A stretch of DNA of 35,859 nt from an uncultured Collinsella sp. (GTDB lineage Bacteria > Actinomycetota > Coriobacteriia > Coriobacteriales > Coriobacteriaceae), in the NCBI GenBank assembly GCA_902497025.1, contig CABVDJ010000023.1, positions 1 to 35,859 on the forward strand. The letters run 5' to 3'. Position numbers and translations under genes: made by a program. A model generated the notes under the pieces. The model worked only from the letters and a program-made list of their open reading frames with translations, was not told where the DNA came from and did not search any database. Below, piece by piece: positions 15,829 to 28,768 of this stretch (the stretch's first letter is position 1; every line of letters starts with the position of its first letter).

Positions 15829-17220
15829 ATGGCATATGACGATAGGGAGACCGGGCTGACGGTCGAGGACCGCGGCTCAAAGTTGGGTCTTCCCCAAAAC
15901 CAAGATGCAGAGGCCAATGTACTGGCCGCTATGCTGCTATCGCCCGAGGTGGTCGAAGAGGCCCAGGTCGAGCTGCAGCCCGATGACTTCTACCGGCCCA
16001 TTCATAAGACCATCTATACTGCGATGGTCGATATGTACAACAGCCGCATTCCCATCGACTCCATCTCGCTGATCGATTACCTGCGAAGCATCAACAAGCT
16101 CGATGCCGTGGGCGGCGAAGCGTACATTTTGGAGTTGATGGGTCAGACCCTGTCGCTCGTCAACTGGCAGCACCATGCCGCCATCGTTCGACGCGACTCG
16201 ATGCTGCGCGAGCTGATCGGCGCCACCAACGAGATCAACGCGCTGGCATATAACGCCCCCACCGACACCAAAGAGGTTGTCGAGCTGGCCGAGAGCAAGC
16301 TGCTCAAGGTTACGGCGCGCGAGGTCAAGTCGAGCTACAAGACGCTGACCGAGTTTATGGTCGAGGCCTATAACGAGGCCGAGGAAGTGTGCCAGGCCGG
16401 TGGTCAGGCGGCGGGCGTGCCCACCGGCTTTCCGTCACTCGACCGCATGCTCATGGGTTTCCGCGAGGGCCAGCTCATCATCATCGGCGCCCGTCCTGCT
16501 GTAGGTAAGACGTCGTTCGCCCTAAACCTGGCGCTCAACGCTGCCGCTGCTGGTTATACTGTCGGCTTCTTCTCGCTGGAGATGTCGGGCAAGGAAATTG
16601 CCCAGCGTCTGATTTGCGCCTACGCCATGATCTCGATCAGTGACTTCCGCATGGGCCGCATTAGCCCCGAGCAGTGGGCCAATATCAACGAGGCCACGCA
16701 GACCTTGTCCAAGCTCGATATTCTGATTGACGATACGCCCGGCACCACAGTAACCGAGATTCGCGCCAAGAGCCGCCGTATGCTCCATAACAAGGAGAAG
16801 GCAATCATCATCCTGGACTACCTGCAGCTGGTGAGTCCTCCGCCGGGACGTCGCTCCGAGAGTCGTACCGTCGAGGTCTCGGAGATGTCGCGTGGTCTTA
16901 AGATCATGGCCAAGGAGCTCAAGATCCCGCTCATCGCGCTGTCGCAGCTCTCGCGTCAGGTCGAATCCCGTACCGGCAAGCGCCCGCAGCTTTCCGACCT
17001 TCGTGAATCGGGCTCCATCGAGCAGGACGCCGATATTGTTATGTTCTTGGACCGCTCCGCCGACGAGGCCGAAGCCTCGCGCGACGATCGACCCGACGAG
17101 GGCGTTACGCGTATCGTCGTGGCCAAGAACCGTTCGGGCCCGATCGGCGACGTCGACCTGATGTTCCTGCCGGCATCCACCAAGTTCTATGAGCTTGATG
17201 GGGCACATGCCGAGGAGTAG
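15829..17220 (+). CDS. dnaB: Replicative DNA helicase DnaB
   Basis: This 463-residue replication-fork helicase has an N-terminal helical domain (residues 20-120, 'PQNQDAEANVLAAMLLSPEVVEEAQVELQPDDFYRPIHKTIYTAMVDMY'). The RecA-like motor domain has Walker A 'GARPAVGKTSFALN' and Walker B 'AIIILDYLQLV', followed by 'ALSQLSRQVESRTGKRPQLSDLRESGSIEQDAD' and the arginine-finger region 'VAKNRSGPIG'. No intein is present. Of three close in-frame ATGs (15817, 15823, 15829), the last fits best because GAGG at 15819-15822 is its ribosome-binding site. The rplI-dnaB order is common in Gram-positive genomes. Confidence 0.96.
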   Translation: MAYDDRETGLTVEDRGSKLGLPQNQDAEANVLAAMLLSPEVVEEAQVELQPDDFYRPIHKTIYTAMVDMYNSRIPIDSISLIDYLRSINKLDAVGGEAYILELMGQTLSLVNWQHHAAIVRRDSMLRELIGATNEINALAYNAPTDTKEVVELAESKLLKVTAREVKSSYKTLTEFMVEAYNEAEEVCQAGGQAAGVPTGFPSLDRMLMGFREGQLIIIGARPAVGKTSFALNLALNAAAAGYTVGFFSLEMSGKEIAQRLICAYAMISISDFRMGRISPEQWANINEATQTLSKLDILIDDTPGTTVTEIRAKSRRMLHNKEKAIIILDYLQLVSPPPGRRSESRTVEVSEMSRGLKIMAKELKIPLIALSQLSRQVESRTGKRPQLSDLRESGSIEQDADIVMFLDRSADEAEASRDDRPDEGVTRIVVAKNRSGPIGDVDLMFLPASTKFYELDGAHAEE

Positions 17221-17241
17221 GACAGGCGCCCGTTGCACGGG

Positions 17242-17247
17242 TATACT
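17242..17247 (+). promoter_or_regulatory. Possible -10 box of purA
   Basis: TATACT at 17242-17247 is a near-consensus -10 hexamer about 67 bases before the purA ATG. The -35 region is weak (AGGACA at 17219-17224, spacer 17), overlapping the dnaB stop codon. Confidence 0.45.
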
Positions 17248-17313
17248 GGGAATGTTTTGTGCTTCTGCGTGCCGGCGTGGCGCGTAGACAGTCCATGAAT
17301 GTAAGGAGTAAAC

Positions 17314-18600
<1,287 letters not shown>

Positions 18601-18620
18601 TCGGGACTATTTGGTTATTG

Positions 18621-18668
18621 CGATATACCCCTTTGCAGCCCAAGCGGGCGGCCGAGGGGTATATTTGC
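18621..18668 (+). terminator. Hairpin terminator between purA and purD
   Basis: ATATACCCCT (18623-18632) pairs exactly with AGGGGTATAT (18655-18664), with further GCCC/GGGC pairing possible in the loop. Only TTT follows, so termination may be partial, leaving some readthrough into purD. Confidence 0.6.
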
Positions 18669-18718
18669 TTGCAAAGGGCTCGCGTGGAGCGGGCCGTTCA
18701 TCCATAGAGGAGGCACCC

Positions 18719-20023
18719 TTGAAGGCGGACACTCAAACCATCGACATCCTGTTGTTGGGCAGCGGCGGCCGTGAGCATGCTTTGGCAGCTAAGCTCGCGG
18801 CATCACCGCGCGCCGGCAAGCTCTACATTGCGCCGGGCAACGGCGGCACCGCGAGCTGTGGCGAGAACGTTGTTCTCGACGACTGCGATCCTGCGGCCGT
18901 GGCGGCGTTTGCGCAGAGCCACGGATGCGGACTCGTGGTAATTGGCCCCGAGGCTCCGCTCGTGGCGGGCGTGGCCGACGCCGTGCGCGCGGCGGGTATT
19001 CCCTGCTTTGGCCCGGGTGCCGAGGGCGCCCAGATGGAGGGCTCCAAGCTGTTCTCCAAGCAGCTCATGGAGCGTGCGGGCATTCCGACGGCAGCCTATG
19101 GTTCGTTTACCGACGAGGCTTCGGCTCTCGCCTACGTGCGCGAGCAGGGCGCCCCGCTGGTCGTCAAGGCCGACGGCCTTGCCGCGGGCAAGGGCGTTAT
19201 CGTGGCGACCGAACTTGAGCAGGCCGAGGAGGCCGTGCGCGAGTGCTTTGGCGGCACCTTTGGCGATGCCGGCAACACCGTGGTTATCGAGGAGATGCTG
19301 ACCGGCCCCGAGTGCTCGCTGCTGGCCTTTACCGACGGCAAGACCGTGCGCCCCATGGCTACTTCGCAGGACCACAAGCGCGCGCTCGAGGGCGACAGGG
19401 GCCCCAACACCGGCGGCATGGGCGTCTACAGCCCGGTGCCCATCGTGACTGACGAGGAGCACACCACCATGGTGAAGGTCATGGAGCAGACCGTGGCCGA
19501 GCTCGCTGCCGAGGGTATCGACTACCGCGGCTGCCTGTACGGCGGCTTTATGCTCACGCCTGCCGGCCCCAAGGTGCTGGAGTTCAATGCCCGCTTTGGC
19601 GACCCCGAGACGCAGGTCGTGCTGCCGCGCCTTAAGAACGACCTGGTCGAGGTCATGTTGGCTTGTGCCAACTGCGAGCTCGATCAGATTGAACTCGACT
19701 GGCGTGACGAGTGGGCCGTGGCCGTTGTCCTGACGAGCGCGGGCTACCCCGGCAGCTACGAGAAGGGCAAGGTCATCACCGGTATTGAGGATGCCGAGGC
19801 CATGGAGAACGTGACCGTGTACCACGCGGGCACTGCCGTGGTGGACGGCCAGCTCGTGACCAACGGCGGCCGCGTGCTTGCCGTGACCGCGCTGGGCGAT
19901 ACGTTTGAGAACGCTCGCAACCTTGCCTACGAGGCTTGCGAGAAGATCGATTTTGAGGGCAAGACCCTGCGCCACGACATTGGCCTGCGTGCGCTGCGCG
20001 GCCGCGACGCCTGGGATGCCTAA
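18719..20023 (+). CDS. purD: Phosphoribosylamine-glycine ligase (GAR synthetase)
   Basis: This 434-residue ATP-grasp enzyme makes glycinamide ribonucleotide, the second step of purine synthesis. The N-terminal domain has 'DILLLGSGGREHALAAKLAASPRAGKLYIAPGNGGTA'. The ATP-grasp region has 'PLVVKADGLAAGKGVIVATE', 'VVIEEMLTGPECSLLAFTDGKTV', 'DHKRALEGDRGPNTGGMGVYSP' and 'LEFNARFGDPETQVVLPRL'. The C-terminal domain ends 'KTLRHDIGLRAL'. The start is TTG at 18719: AGAGGAGG lies seven bases upstream, the protein then has the family's usual length, and no ATG occurs nearby in frame. Confidence 0.94.
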   Translation: MKADTQTIDILLLGSGGREHALAAKLAASPRAGKLYIAPGNGGTASCGENVVLDDCDPAAVAAFAQSHGCGLVVIGPEAPLVAGVADAVRAAGIPCFGPGAEGAQMEGSKLFSKQLMERAGIPTAAYGSFTDEASALAYVREQGAPLVVKADGLAAGKGVIVATELEQAEEAVRECFGGTFGDAGNTVVIEEMLTGPECSLLAFTDGKTVRPMATSQDHKRALEGDRGPNTGGMGVYSPVPIVTDEEHTTMVKVMEQTVAELAAEGIDYRGCLYGGFMLTPAGPKVLEFNARFGDPETQVVLPRLKNDLVEVMLACANCELDQIELDWRDEWAVAVVLTSAGYPGSYEKGKVITGIEDAEAMENVTVYHAGTAVVDGQLVTNGGRVLAVTALGDTFENARNLAYEACEKIDFEGKTLRHDIGLRALRGRDAWDA

Positions 20024-20044
20024 AATCCGAGAGGAATGAGACGG

Positions 20045-20740
20045 ATGGACGAGAAGAACGAAGAGCTCGTGGATGCGCAGATCGTCGAAGAGGACAGCCG
20101 CATGTATGGGCACGCCGAGGGCGAGCCTGGTGGTGAGGTCGCTGACGAGCCGGCGCTGGTGCTGGGCGACGACGACCCGCACGATGCCGAGCTGCACGAG
20201 AAGATTCTTTCGGAGGAGTGCGCCTGGAAGGGCAAGATCCTCGACGTCCACCGTCTTGAGGTTGAGCTGCCCAACGGTCGCCGCAGCGCCCGCGATATCG
20301 TTCGCCATCCAGGTGCGGCGGCCGTTGTGGCGCTGACCGAGAGCGGCAAGATCGTGCTGGTGCGTCAGTACCGCACCGCCATCGACCGCGTGACGGTCGA
20401 GATTCCCGCCGGCAAGCTCGATCCAGGCGAAGATCCGCTCGATTGCGCTAAGCGCGAGCTGCACGAGGAGACGGGCTTTAGGGCCGGTCGCATTCGCTTT
20501 TTGACGTCGATTGTCACGTCCTGCGGTTTTTGCGATGAGATCATTCATATCTACTTGGCCACCAAGCTCGAGTTTGATGCGCCCAACCCCGATGATGACG
20601 AGTTTGTCAACGTGGACCTGGTGCCGCTGCACGAGCTGATCGACGCCGTGCTCGACGGCAAGATCGAAGACGCCAAGACCGTCGTAGGCGCCTTGGCTTG
20701 TGACAGCATCGCGCACAGGCTGGGCGGAACTGAGCTTTAA
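20045..20740 (+). CDS. NUDIX hydrolase, ADP-ribose pyrophosphatase type
   Basis: This 231-residue protein carries a complete Nudix box at about 123-145, G-K-L-D-P-G-E then R-E-L-H-E-E-T-G-F, matching GX5EX7REUXEEXGU. The preceding 'GAAAVVALTESGKIVLVRQYRTAIDRVTVEIPAG' and the following 'IVTSCGFCDEIIHIYLATKLE' fit the ADP-ribose/nucleoside-diphosphate-sugar pyrophosphatase branch. The N-terminal 55 residues are a very acidic extension (EEDSRMYGHAEGEPGGEVADEPALVLGDDDPHDAEL) absent from short family members. The start at 20045 gives a better distance to GAGAGGA than the ATG at 20036. It begins 21 bases after purD, probably in the same transcript. Exact substrate uncertain. Confidence 0.9.
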   Translation: MDEKNEELVDAQIVEEDSRMYGHAEGEPGGEVADEPALVLGDDDPHDAELHEKILSEECAWKGKILDVHRLEVELPNGRRSARDIVRHPGAAAVVALTESGKIVLVRQYRTAIDRVTVEIPAGKLDPGEDPLDCAKRELHEETGFRAGRIRFLTSIVTSCGFCDEIIHIYLATKLEFDAPNPDDDEFVNVDLVPLHELIDAVLDGKIEDAKTVVGALACDSIAHRLGGTEL

Positions 20741-20750
20741 AAGCGAGGGC

Positions 20751-20791
20751 GACCCTGGGGCAAACACTACTGATTATTTTGCCCCAGGGTC
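20751..20791 (+). terminator. Hairpin after the NUDIX gene
   Basis: A perfect 14-bp stem, GACCCTGGGGCAAA (20751-20764) with TTTGCCCCAGGGTC (20778-20791), around a 13-nt AT-rich loop. The bases after it are T-rich but interrupted (TTACGTTATTGTTTTA). Probable terminator of purD-NUDIX, 30 bases before the ABC-transporter start. Confidence 0.68.
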
Positions 20792-20821
20792 TTACGTTAT
20801 TGTTTTATCTCCGAGGACTGC

Positions 20822-22594
20822 ATGTTTAGAAGATTCTTGTCGTATTACAAGCCCCAGATGGGGCTTTTTGTTGCTGATACTGTTTGTGCTCTGGTGCTTG
20901 CCGCCATTGACCTGGCGTTCCCCATTATTCTGCGCAATTTGACCGGTGGGCTGTTTACTCAGGGTCAGGCTGCCATTATGCAGGCGCTCGGCATGATCGC
21001 GGTGGGCTTGGTGCTGATGTATGCCGTCCGCTGCGCCTGCCGCTACTTTGTGAGCTATTGGGGTCACGTGATGGGCGCGCGCATGGAGTCCAAGATGCGC
21101 GAGGACCTGTTTGACCAGTATGAGCGCTTTAGCTTTGCGTACTTCGACCGCAACAGCTCGGGCGACATGATGAGCCGCGTGGTCAACGATCTGTTCGATA
21201 TCTGCGAGGCGGCGCACCACGTGCCCGAGTGGATCATCATCTGCGGCATCGAGATCATCGGCTCGTTTGTGATCCTCTTTACCATCGCCCCGGTGCTGGC
21301 GCTCGCCATGGCCGTGGTGACGGCGGCGTTTGCGGTCATCATGTTTTGGCAGAACATGCGCATGCGCGAGGTCTTTAGCGACAACCGCAAAAAAATCAGC
21401 GGCATCAATGCGCAGCTGCAGGATTCGCTGGCGGGCATGCGCGTGGTCAAGAGTTTTGCCAATGAGGAGACCGAACGCTTCAAGTTCCGCGCCTCCAACA
21501 ATCGCTATCTTTCGTCCAAGGAGAACATGTATCACGCCATGGGCGTCTATACCGCGACGTATGGCCTGCTCTCGGGTGTGCTCTATGTGATCGTGGTGCT
21601 GCTGGGCGGCTGGCTGGTCGCCCAGGGACAGCTGCAGGCGGTCGATATGGCGACCTTTGCACTCTATATTTCGCTGTTCTGCACGCCGCTCGAGACACTC
21701 GTCAATTCAGCCGAAACGTATCAGAAGGCTATCGCCGGCTTTAAGCGTATGGACGAGGTGCTCTCGACCGCGCCGGATATCCAGGACAAGCCGGGCGCTA
21801 CGGATCTGCAGGTGATCGCCGGCGCCGTGGAGTATCACGACGTGTGCTTTAACTACGAGGATGTTGAGCTGGGCGAGGGCGATGCCGCCGAGCGTCCCGT
21901 TATCGACCATATGAATCTGTCCATCAAGCCCGGGCAGACCATCGCTTTGGTTGGCCCTTCGGGCGGTGGCAAGTCCACGACCTGTTCGCTGTTGCCGCGC
22001 TTTTATGACGTGGCTGCCGGATCCATTAGCATCGACGGCCAGGACGTGCGTGATGTGACGCAGCAGAGCCTGCGTCGTGCCATCGGCCTGGTGCAGCAGG
22101 ATGTCTATCTGTTTGACGGTACGATTGGCGAGAACATCGCCTACGGCAAGCCGGGCGCTACGGCAGAAGAGATCGCCGAGGCCGCCCGTCGTGCCAACAT
22201 CGATGCCTTTATCGAGTCGCTTCCACAGGGCTATGACACGGTCGTGGGCGAGCGCGGCAGCCGTCTTTCGGGCGGACAGAAGCAGCGCGTTGCCATCGCG
22301 CGCGTGTTTCTCAAGAATCCCAAGATCCTGATTTTGGACGAGGCGACGAGTGCTTTGGATAACGAGAGCGAGGAGGCAGTGCAGGAGTCACTCGAAGAGC
22401 TGGCACGCGGCCGCACCACGATTATCATCGCCCACCGTCTTTCGACCATTAAGCATGCTGACGAGATTGCGACCGTTGAGCATGGTCGCGTTGTGGAACG
22501 TGGCACGCACGAGGAGCTTCTCGCCCGTGGCGGCACCTATGCCCGTTACTATCGAATGCAGTTCGAAGGTGCGCGTGCGCACGAGCTCGACTGA
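20822..22594 (+). CDS. ABC exporter, fused membrane and ATPase domains
   Basis: This 590-residue half-transporter of the MsbA/LmrA type has an N-terminal six-helix membrane domain (residues 1 to about 310) and a C-terminal nucleotide-binding domain. Walker A is 'ALVGPSGGGKSTTCSLLPRFYD' (about residue 378), the Q-loop is 'GLVQQDVYLFDGTIGENIAYG', the signature is 'LSGGQKQRVAIARVFLKNP', Walker B is 'ILILDEATSALD' and the H-loop is 'TIIIAHRLST'. All catalytic residues are intact, so it should be active as a homodimer. GAGG precedes the ATG. Substrate cannot be deduced from sequence. Confidence 0.93.
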   Translation: MFRRFLSYYKPQMGLFVADTVCALVLAAIDLAFPIILRNLTGGLFTQGQAAIMQALGMIAVGLVLMYAVRCACRYFVSYWGHVMGARMESKMREDLFDQYERFSFAYFDRNSSGDMMSRVVNDLFDICEAAHHVPEWIIICGIEIIGSFVILFTIAPVLALAMAVVTAAFAVIMFWQNMRMREVFSDNRKKISGINAQLQDSLAGMRVVKSFANEETERFKFRASNNRYLSSKENMYHAMGVYTATYGLLSGVLYVIVVLLGGWLVAQGQLQAVDMATFALYISLFCTPLETLVNSAETYQKAIAGFKRMDEVLSTAPDIQDKPGATDLQVIAGAVEYHDVCFNYEDVELGEGDAAERPVIDHMNLSIKPGQTIALVGPSGGGKSTTCSLLPRFYDVAAGSISIDGQDVRDVTQQSLRRAIGLVQQDVYLFDGTIGENIAYGKPGATAEEIAEAARRANIDAFIESLPQGYDTVVGERGSRLSGGQKQRVAIARVFLKNPKILILDEATSALDNESEEAVQESLEELARGRTTIIIAHRLSTIKHADEIATVEHGRVVERGTHEELLARGGTYARYYRMQFEGARAHELD

Positions 22595-22613
22595 TTGATA
22601 TGACAGGAAGTTT

Positions 22614-23576
22614 ATGGCTGACAAGAACCCTTTGACTCCGGAAGAAGTGACGGAGTTATTCTCCGAAATCGATGCATCCGGTGTCTTGGATCCCACGCTT
22701 GCCAAAAAGCGAACCGAGCGCATGCGTGAGAAGGAGGCTGCGGCCAAGCGCGGTGACAAAGCGGCGCTAGCGCAGCTGCGCAGCGAGGACCGCGCGAGCC
22801 AAGCAAAACATATCGACCCGCTGTCCGAGGACGATCCTTCGGGCTCGCAGGTGAGCCATACCATTACGAAGACCGCGATGGCCGTGGTCATCGGTATTTT
22901 GGTGCTGATCGTGGGCATGCAGATCGGCTACGGCGTGATGCGTCGCCTGAACACCGCCAACCTGTCCGAGAGCGTTTCGGTCGATACCGTTTCGACGGCG
23001 CTGAAGGGCGGCCTTGAGTGGGGCAACGGCTTTACGCAGTTCCCGCTCGACTTTACCGTCGATGAAGCCGATGAGCGTACGGGCACGGTCGAGGTGACGG
23101 TGTTGGACACATCGTCTGCCAACGAGCTCGAGCTGCTGTCCAACGGGCAGATCCAGGCCGCGGCGCTTGCGACCAACGCGCTGCTCAACGATAAGATCGA
23201 CCGCGTGGTGTATAACGTTCACGCCTATATCGACGAGGATAGCAACATTCAGCACGATTCCTTCTTTGGCATGTTTCCCGCCCACGGCCACCAGAGCGCC
23301 ATCCTGACGTTCGTGTGGACCAAGAGCTCATCCAACGCCACGAATATCGACTGGAAGATGCGCATCGTGAGTATGGATGACACCATCGCCGAGCGCATTC
23401 AGAAGCAGGTGAACTCGGTGTCGTCGTTGATCGAGGACCCGGTGGTGAGCCAGACCAAGATTGACGAGGAAAAGGCCGAACGTGACCTGGAGCATCGTCT
23501 GCATGGCCGCGAGATTTTCCGCGGCGGCAAGCCCGATCGCACACCGTCCGAACTGCTGGAGCAGGACAAGAAATAA
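22614..23576 (+). CDS. Single-pass membrane protein of unknown function
   Basis: This 320-residue protein has a charged N-terminal cytoplasmic region rich in Lys, Arg, Glu and Ala (residues 1 to about 85, coiled-coil-prone). One membrane helix follows at about 88-110 ('TAMAVVIGILVLIVGMQIGYGV'). An external domain contains 'GFTQFPLDFTVDEADERTGTVEVTVLDTSSANELELLSNGQIQAAALATNALLN'. The C-terminus is again charged (DEEKAERDLEHRLHGREIFRGGKPDRTPSELLEQDKK). AGGAAG precedes the ATG 19 bases after the ABC exporter, so the two are likely cotranscribed. No family recognised. Confidence 0.78.
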   Translation: MADKNPLTPEEVTELFSEIDASGVLDPTLAKKRTERMREKEAAAKRGDKAALAQLRSEDRASQAKHIDPLSEDDPSGSQVSHTITKTAMAVVIGILVLIVGMQIGYGVMRRLNTANLSESVSVDTVSTALKGGLEWGNGFTQFPLDFTVDEADERTGTVEVTVLDTSSANELELLSNGQIQAAALATNALLNDKIDRVVYNVHAYIDEDSNIQHDSFFGMFPAHGHQSAILTFVWTKSSSNATNIDWKMRIVSMDDTIAERIQKQVNSVSSLIEDPVVSQTKIDEEKAERDLEHRLHGREIFRGGKPDRTPSELLEQDKK

Positions 23577-23585
23577 TAAGACGTC

Positions 23586-23626
23586 ATCATCCCGCGTGAG
23601 CCACAAGCCTCGCGGGATGATTTTTT
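23586..23626 (+). terminator. Terminator after the one-TM protein gene
   Basis: ATCATCCCGCG (23586-23596) pairs exactly with CGCGGGATGAT (23611-23621), followed by a six-T tract at 23621-23626. Confidence 0.9.
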
Positions 23627-23722
23627 AATCCCCGTCCCAGAAAAATCATTATGCATAGAAAGTCATAATTATCATTTCGTAAACATTTCGATGAAATTAA
23701 CGCCATGAGGCATACTTGCGGT

Positions 23723-23728
23723 TACAAT
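23723..23728 (+). promoter_or_regulatory. Possible -10 box of carAB
   Basis: TACAAT is a near-consensus -10 hexamer in an otherwise AT-rich intergenic stretch, about 22 bases before the PyrR-type hairpin. The best -35 candidate (TTAACG, 23697-23702) has a 20-bp spacer, which is long. Confidence 0.42.
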
Positions 23729-23749
23729 ACCGCGAGGCCTAACTACACA

Positions 23750-23780
23750 CCTTTAAGCCGGTCCTGTGAGACCGGGAAGG
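23750..23780 (+). promoter_or_regulatory. PyrR-binding RNA hairpin overlapping the carA ribosome-binding site
   Basis: The RNA reads CCTTTAAG, then CCGGTC (23758-23763) paired with GACCGG (23770-23775) around the loop CTGTGA, then G and AAGG (23777-23780), which pairs back to CCTT (23750-23753). A purine-rich internal bulge and a loop resembling CNGNGA are the hallmarks of PyrR sites. The AAGG of the stem is also the start of the carA Shine-Dalgarno sequence (AAGGAG). PyrR bound with UMP would therefore hide the ribosome-binding site, the translational mode described for actinobacteria. Regulator assignment is inferred from the motif. Confidence 0.75.
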
Positions 23781-23786
23781 AGAATT

Positions 23787-25226
23787 ATGGCGAACAACCA
23801 TACCGCGGGCGCTGCCGCCCGCACCTTCGCGCCCAGCGAGCTTTGCCAGCGTATGCTGGCCAAAACCAGCAAGGGCACCTGCGGTCCCTGCATCCTGTAT
23901 CTTGAGGATGGGACCATTTTTTATGGACGTGCATGCGGTGCCGAGGGCACCGCGACCGGCGAAGTCTGCTTCAACACCTCGCTCGAGGGCTACTTTGAGG
24001 TCATGACCGACCCGAGTTATGCCGGCCAAATCGTAACCATGACCTATCCGCAGATCGGCAACTACGGTATCGACGAGACCGATGTCCAGTCGGCCTTACC
24101 CGGCGACGCCGTGCGCCCTGCGAGCGCTCCGGCTATGCGCGGCATGATCGTTCGCGACATGTGCGCCACGCCTTCTAACTGGCGCTCGGCCGTCAGCGTG
24201 CCGGAGTATTTGCGCGCCCACGGCATCGTCGCTATCGAGGGCGTCGACACCCGCGCTCTGGTACGCCACCTGCGCGACAATGGTTCCAAGATGGGCATTA
24301 TCTCGACCGAGATCTTCGACATCGACGAGCTTGCCGAGCGTCTGGCCGCAGCGCCCACGCTGGTAGGCGAGAATCTGGTCAAGACCGTGAGTTGCCCCGC
24401 GCCTCACGAGTTTGCCGCCGTCGACCTGCCTGCCACGCATGACTTTGCACTTGCGGCTGCCGCTCCTGCCCGTCACAAGGTGGTCGCCTACGACTGCGGT
24501 GTGAAGCGCGGCATTCTGGAGGGTCTGGTCCGCGCTGGCTGCGACCTTACCGTCGTGCCGTGGGATACGCCCGCCCAGCAGGTGCTCGACATGAATCCCG
24601 ATGGCGTCTTTTTATCCAACGGCCCCGGCGACCCCGATGCCGTGGTGGAGACCTACGAGCAGGTGCAGCAGCTGATCGGCAAGGTGCCGGTCTTTGGCAT
24701 TTGCCTGGGTCATCAGATGATCAGTCTGGCCTGCGGCGCCCAGATGGAAAAGCTTAAGTTCGGTCACCGCGGTGGCAACCAGCCGGTCATGAACCTGGTA
24801 AGCCGTCGCGTGGAGATCACCGCGCAAAACCATGGCTTTGGCCTGCTGTTCCCCAGCTTGGGCAAGCTTGTCCCCGAGCTTTCCGGCGGCGAGACCGAGC
24901 ATGCGGCCGATGGAGATCTGCGCGTCTGGGTGCGCCGCGGCATCGCGCCGGTCGTGATGAACGAGCGCTTCGGCCGCATTCGCCTGACACATGTGAACCT
25001 CAACGACGGCACCGCCGAGGGCATCCAGCTGCTCGACGCCCCGTGCTTCTCGGTCCAGTATCACCCCGAGGCCTCGCCTGGCCCCACCGATGCCCACTAT
25101 CTCTTTACCGCCTTTACGCGACTCATGGACGGCGAGGAGAACTACCTGGACATCGACACCGCGAAGGACCGCCTGGCTGGCTGGAATTTCGCCGAGACCG
25201 CCGCGACCGAGACCGAGGAGAACTAA
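23787..25226 (+). CDS. carA: Carbamoyl-phosphate synthase small subunit (glutamine amidotransferase)
   Basis: This 479-residue subunit hydrolyses glutamine and passes ammonia to CarB for pyrimidine and arginine synthesis. The class I amidotransferase site is intact: nucleophile Cys306 in 'VFGICLGHQM', and His426/Glu428 in 'VQYHPEASPGPTD'. The N-terminal CPSase domain begins near residue 38 ('LYLEDGTIFYGRACGAEG'). The protein is about 100 residues longer than usual. About 37 extra N-terminal residues (SELCQRMLAKTSKGTCGPC) and an insertion of about 45 residues after 'AQNHGFGLL' account for this. The ATG at 23787 follows AAGGAG in the PyrR hairpin. Translationally close to carB. Confidence 0.95.
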   Translation: MANNHTAGAAARTFAPSELCQRMLAKTSKGTCGPCILYLEDGTIFYGRACGAEGTATGEVCFNTSLEGYFEVMTDPSYAGQIVTMTYPQIGNYGIDETDVQSALPGDAVRPASAPAMRGMIVRDMCATPSNWRSAVSVPEYLRAHGIVAIEGVDTRALVRHLRDNGSKMGIISTEIFDIDELAERLAAAPTLVGENLVKTVSCPAPHEFAAVDLPATHDFALAAAAPARHKVVAYDCGVKRGILEGLVRAGCDLTVVPWDTPAQQVLDMNPDGVFLSNGPGDPDAVVETYEQVQQLIGKVPVFGICLGHQMISLACGAQMEKLKFGHRGGNQPVMNLVSRRVEITAQNHGFGLLFPSLGKLVPELSGGETEHAADGDLRVWVRRGIAPVVMNERFGRIRLTHVNLNDGTAEGIQLLDAPCFSVQYHPEASPGPTDAHYLFTAFTRLMDGEENYLDIDTAKDRLAGWNFAETAATETEEN

Positions 25227-25227
25227 C

Positions 25228-28542
<3,315 letters not shown>

Positions 28543-28574
28543 TTGACCTGGCCGGCCGGGGCGGCAGCCGGACA

Positions 28575-28619
28575 CTTTCTCTCGGAAACTGGGCTTCGCG
28601 AAGTTTTCCGAGAGAAAGG
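28575..28619. repeat. Palindromic element, copy 1 (inverted relative to 29078-29122)
   Basis: CTTTCTCTCGGAAA (28575-28588) pairs with TTTCCGAGAGAAAG (28605-28618). After one bulged T, CT pairs with AG. The loop contains the palindrome CTTCGCGAAG. It is 43/45 identical to the reverse complement of 29078-29122. No T tract follows, so it is not a standard terminator although it lies just after carB. Confidence 0.88.
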
Positions 28620-28711
28620 TCCGCCTCCCGCCCCGGCCTACGGTGACTTGGCTGCACCATGTGCTGCCGAAGGAGCTTTGTGCGATGACTAAGGCTAAAT
28701 CGAAAATGAGA

Positions 28712-28768
28712 ATGGGCCCTGCCGTTCGTTCGAACGGCAGGGCCCATACTTTGTATGGAGGCCTTTTT
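28712..28768 (+). terminator. Perfect 36-nt palindrome and overlapping terminator-like hairpin
   Basis: 28712-28728 is the exact reverse complement of 28731-28747, a 17-bp stem with only TT between the arms. Overlapping it, GGCCCATAC (28741-28749) can pair with GTATG (28753-28757) and GGCC (28760-28763), leaving GA bulged, followed by TTTTT (28764-28768). The two structures share 28741-28747 and exclude each other. The second is a plausible carAB terminator; the pair together resembles an attenuator. Confidence 0.6.

Noticed and set aside
28575..28619. Palindromic element read as the carB terminator
   Set aside because: The stem is followed by GGTCCGCCTCC rather than a T tract, and a near-identical copy occurs 460 bp away in inverse orientation, so a repeat is the better description.
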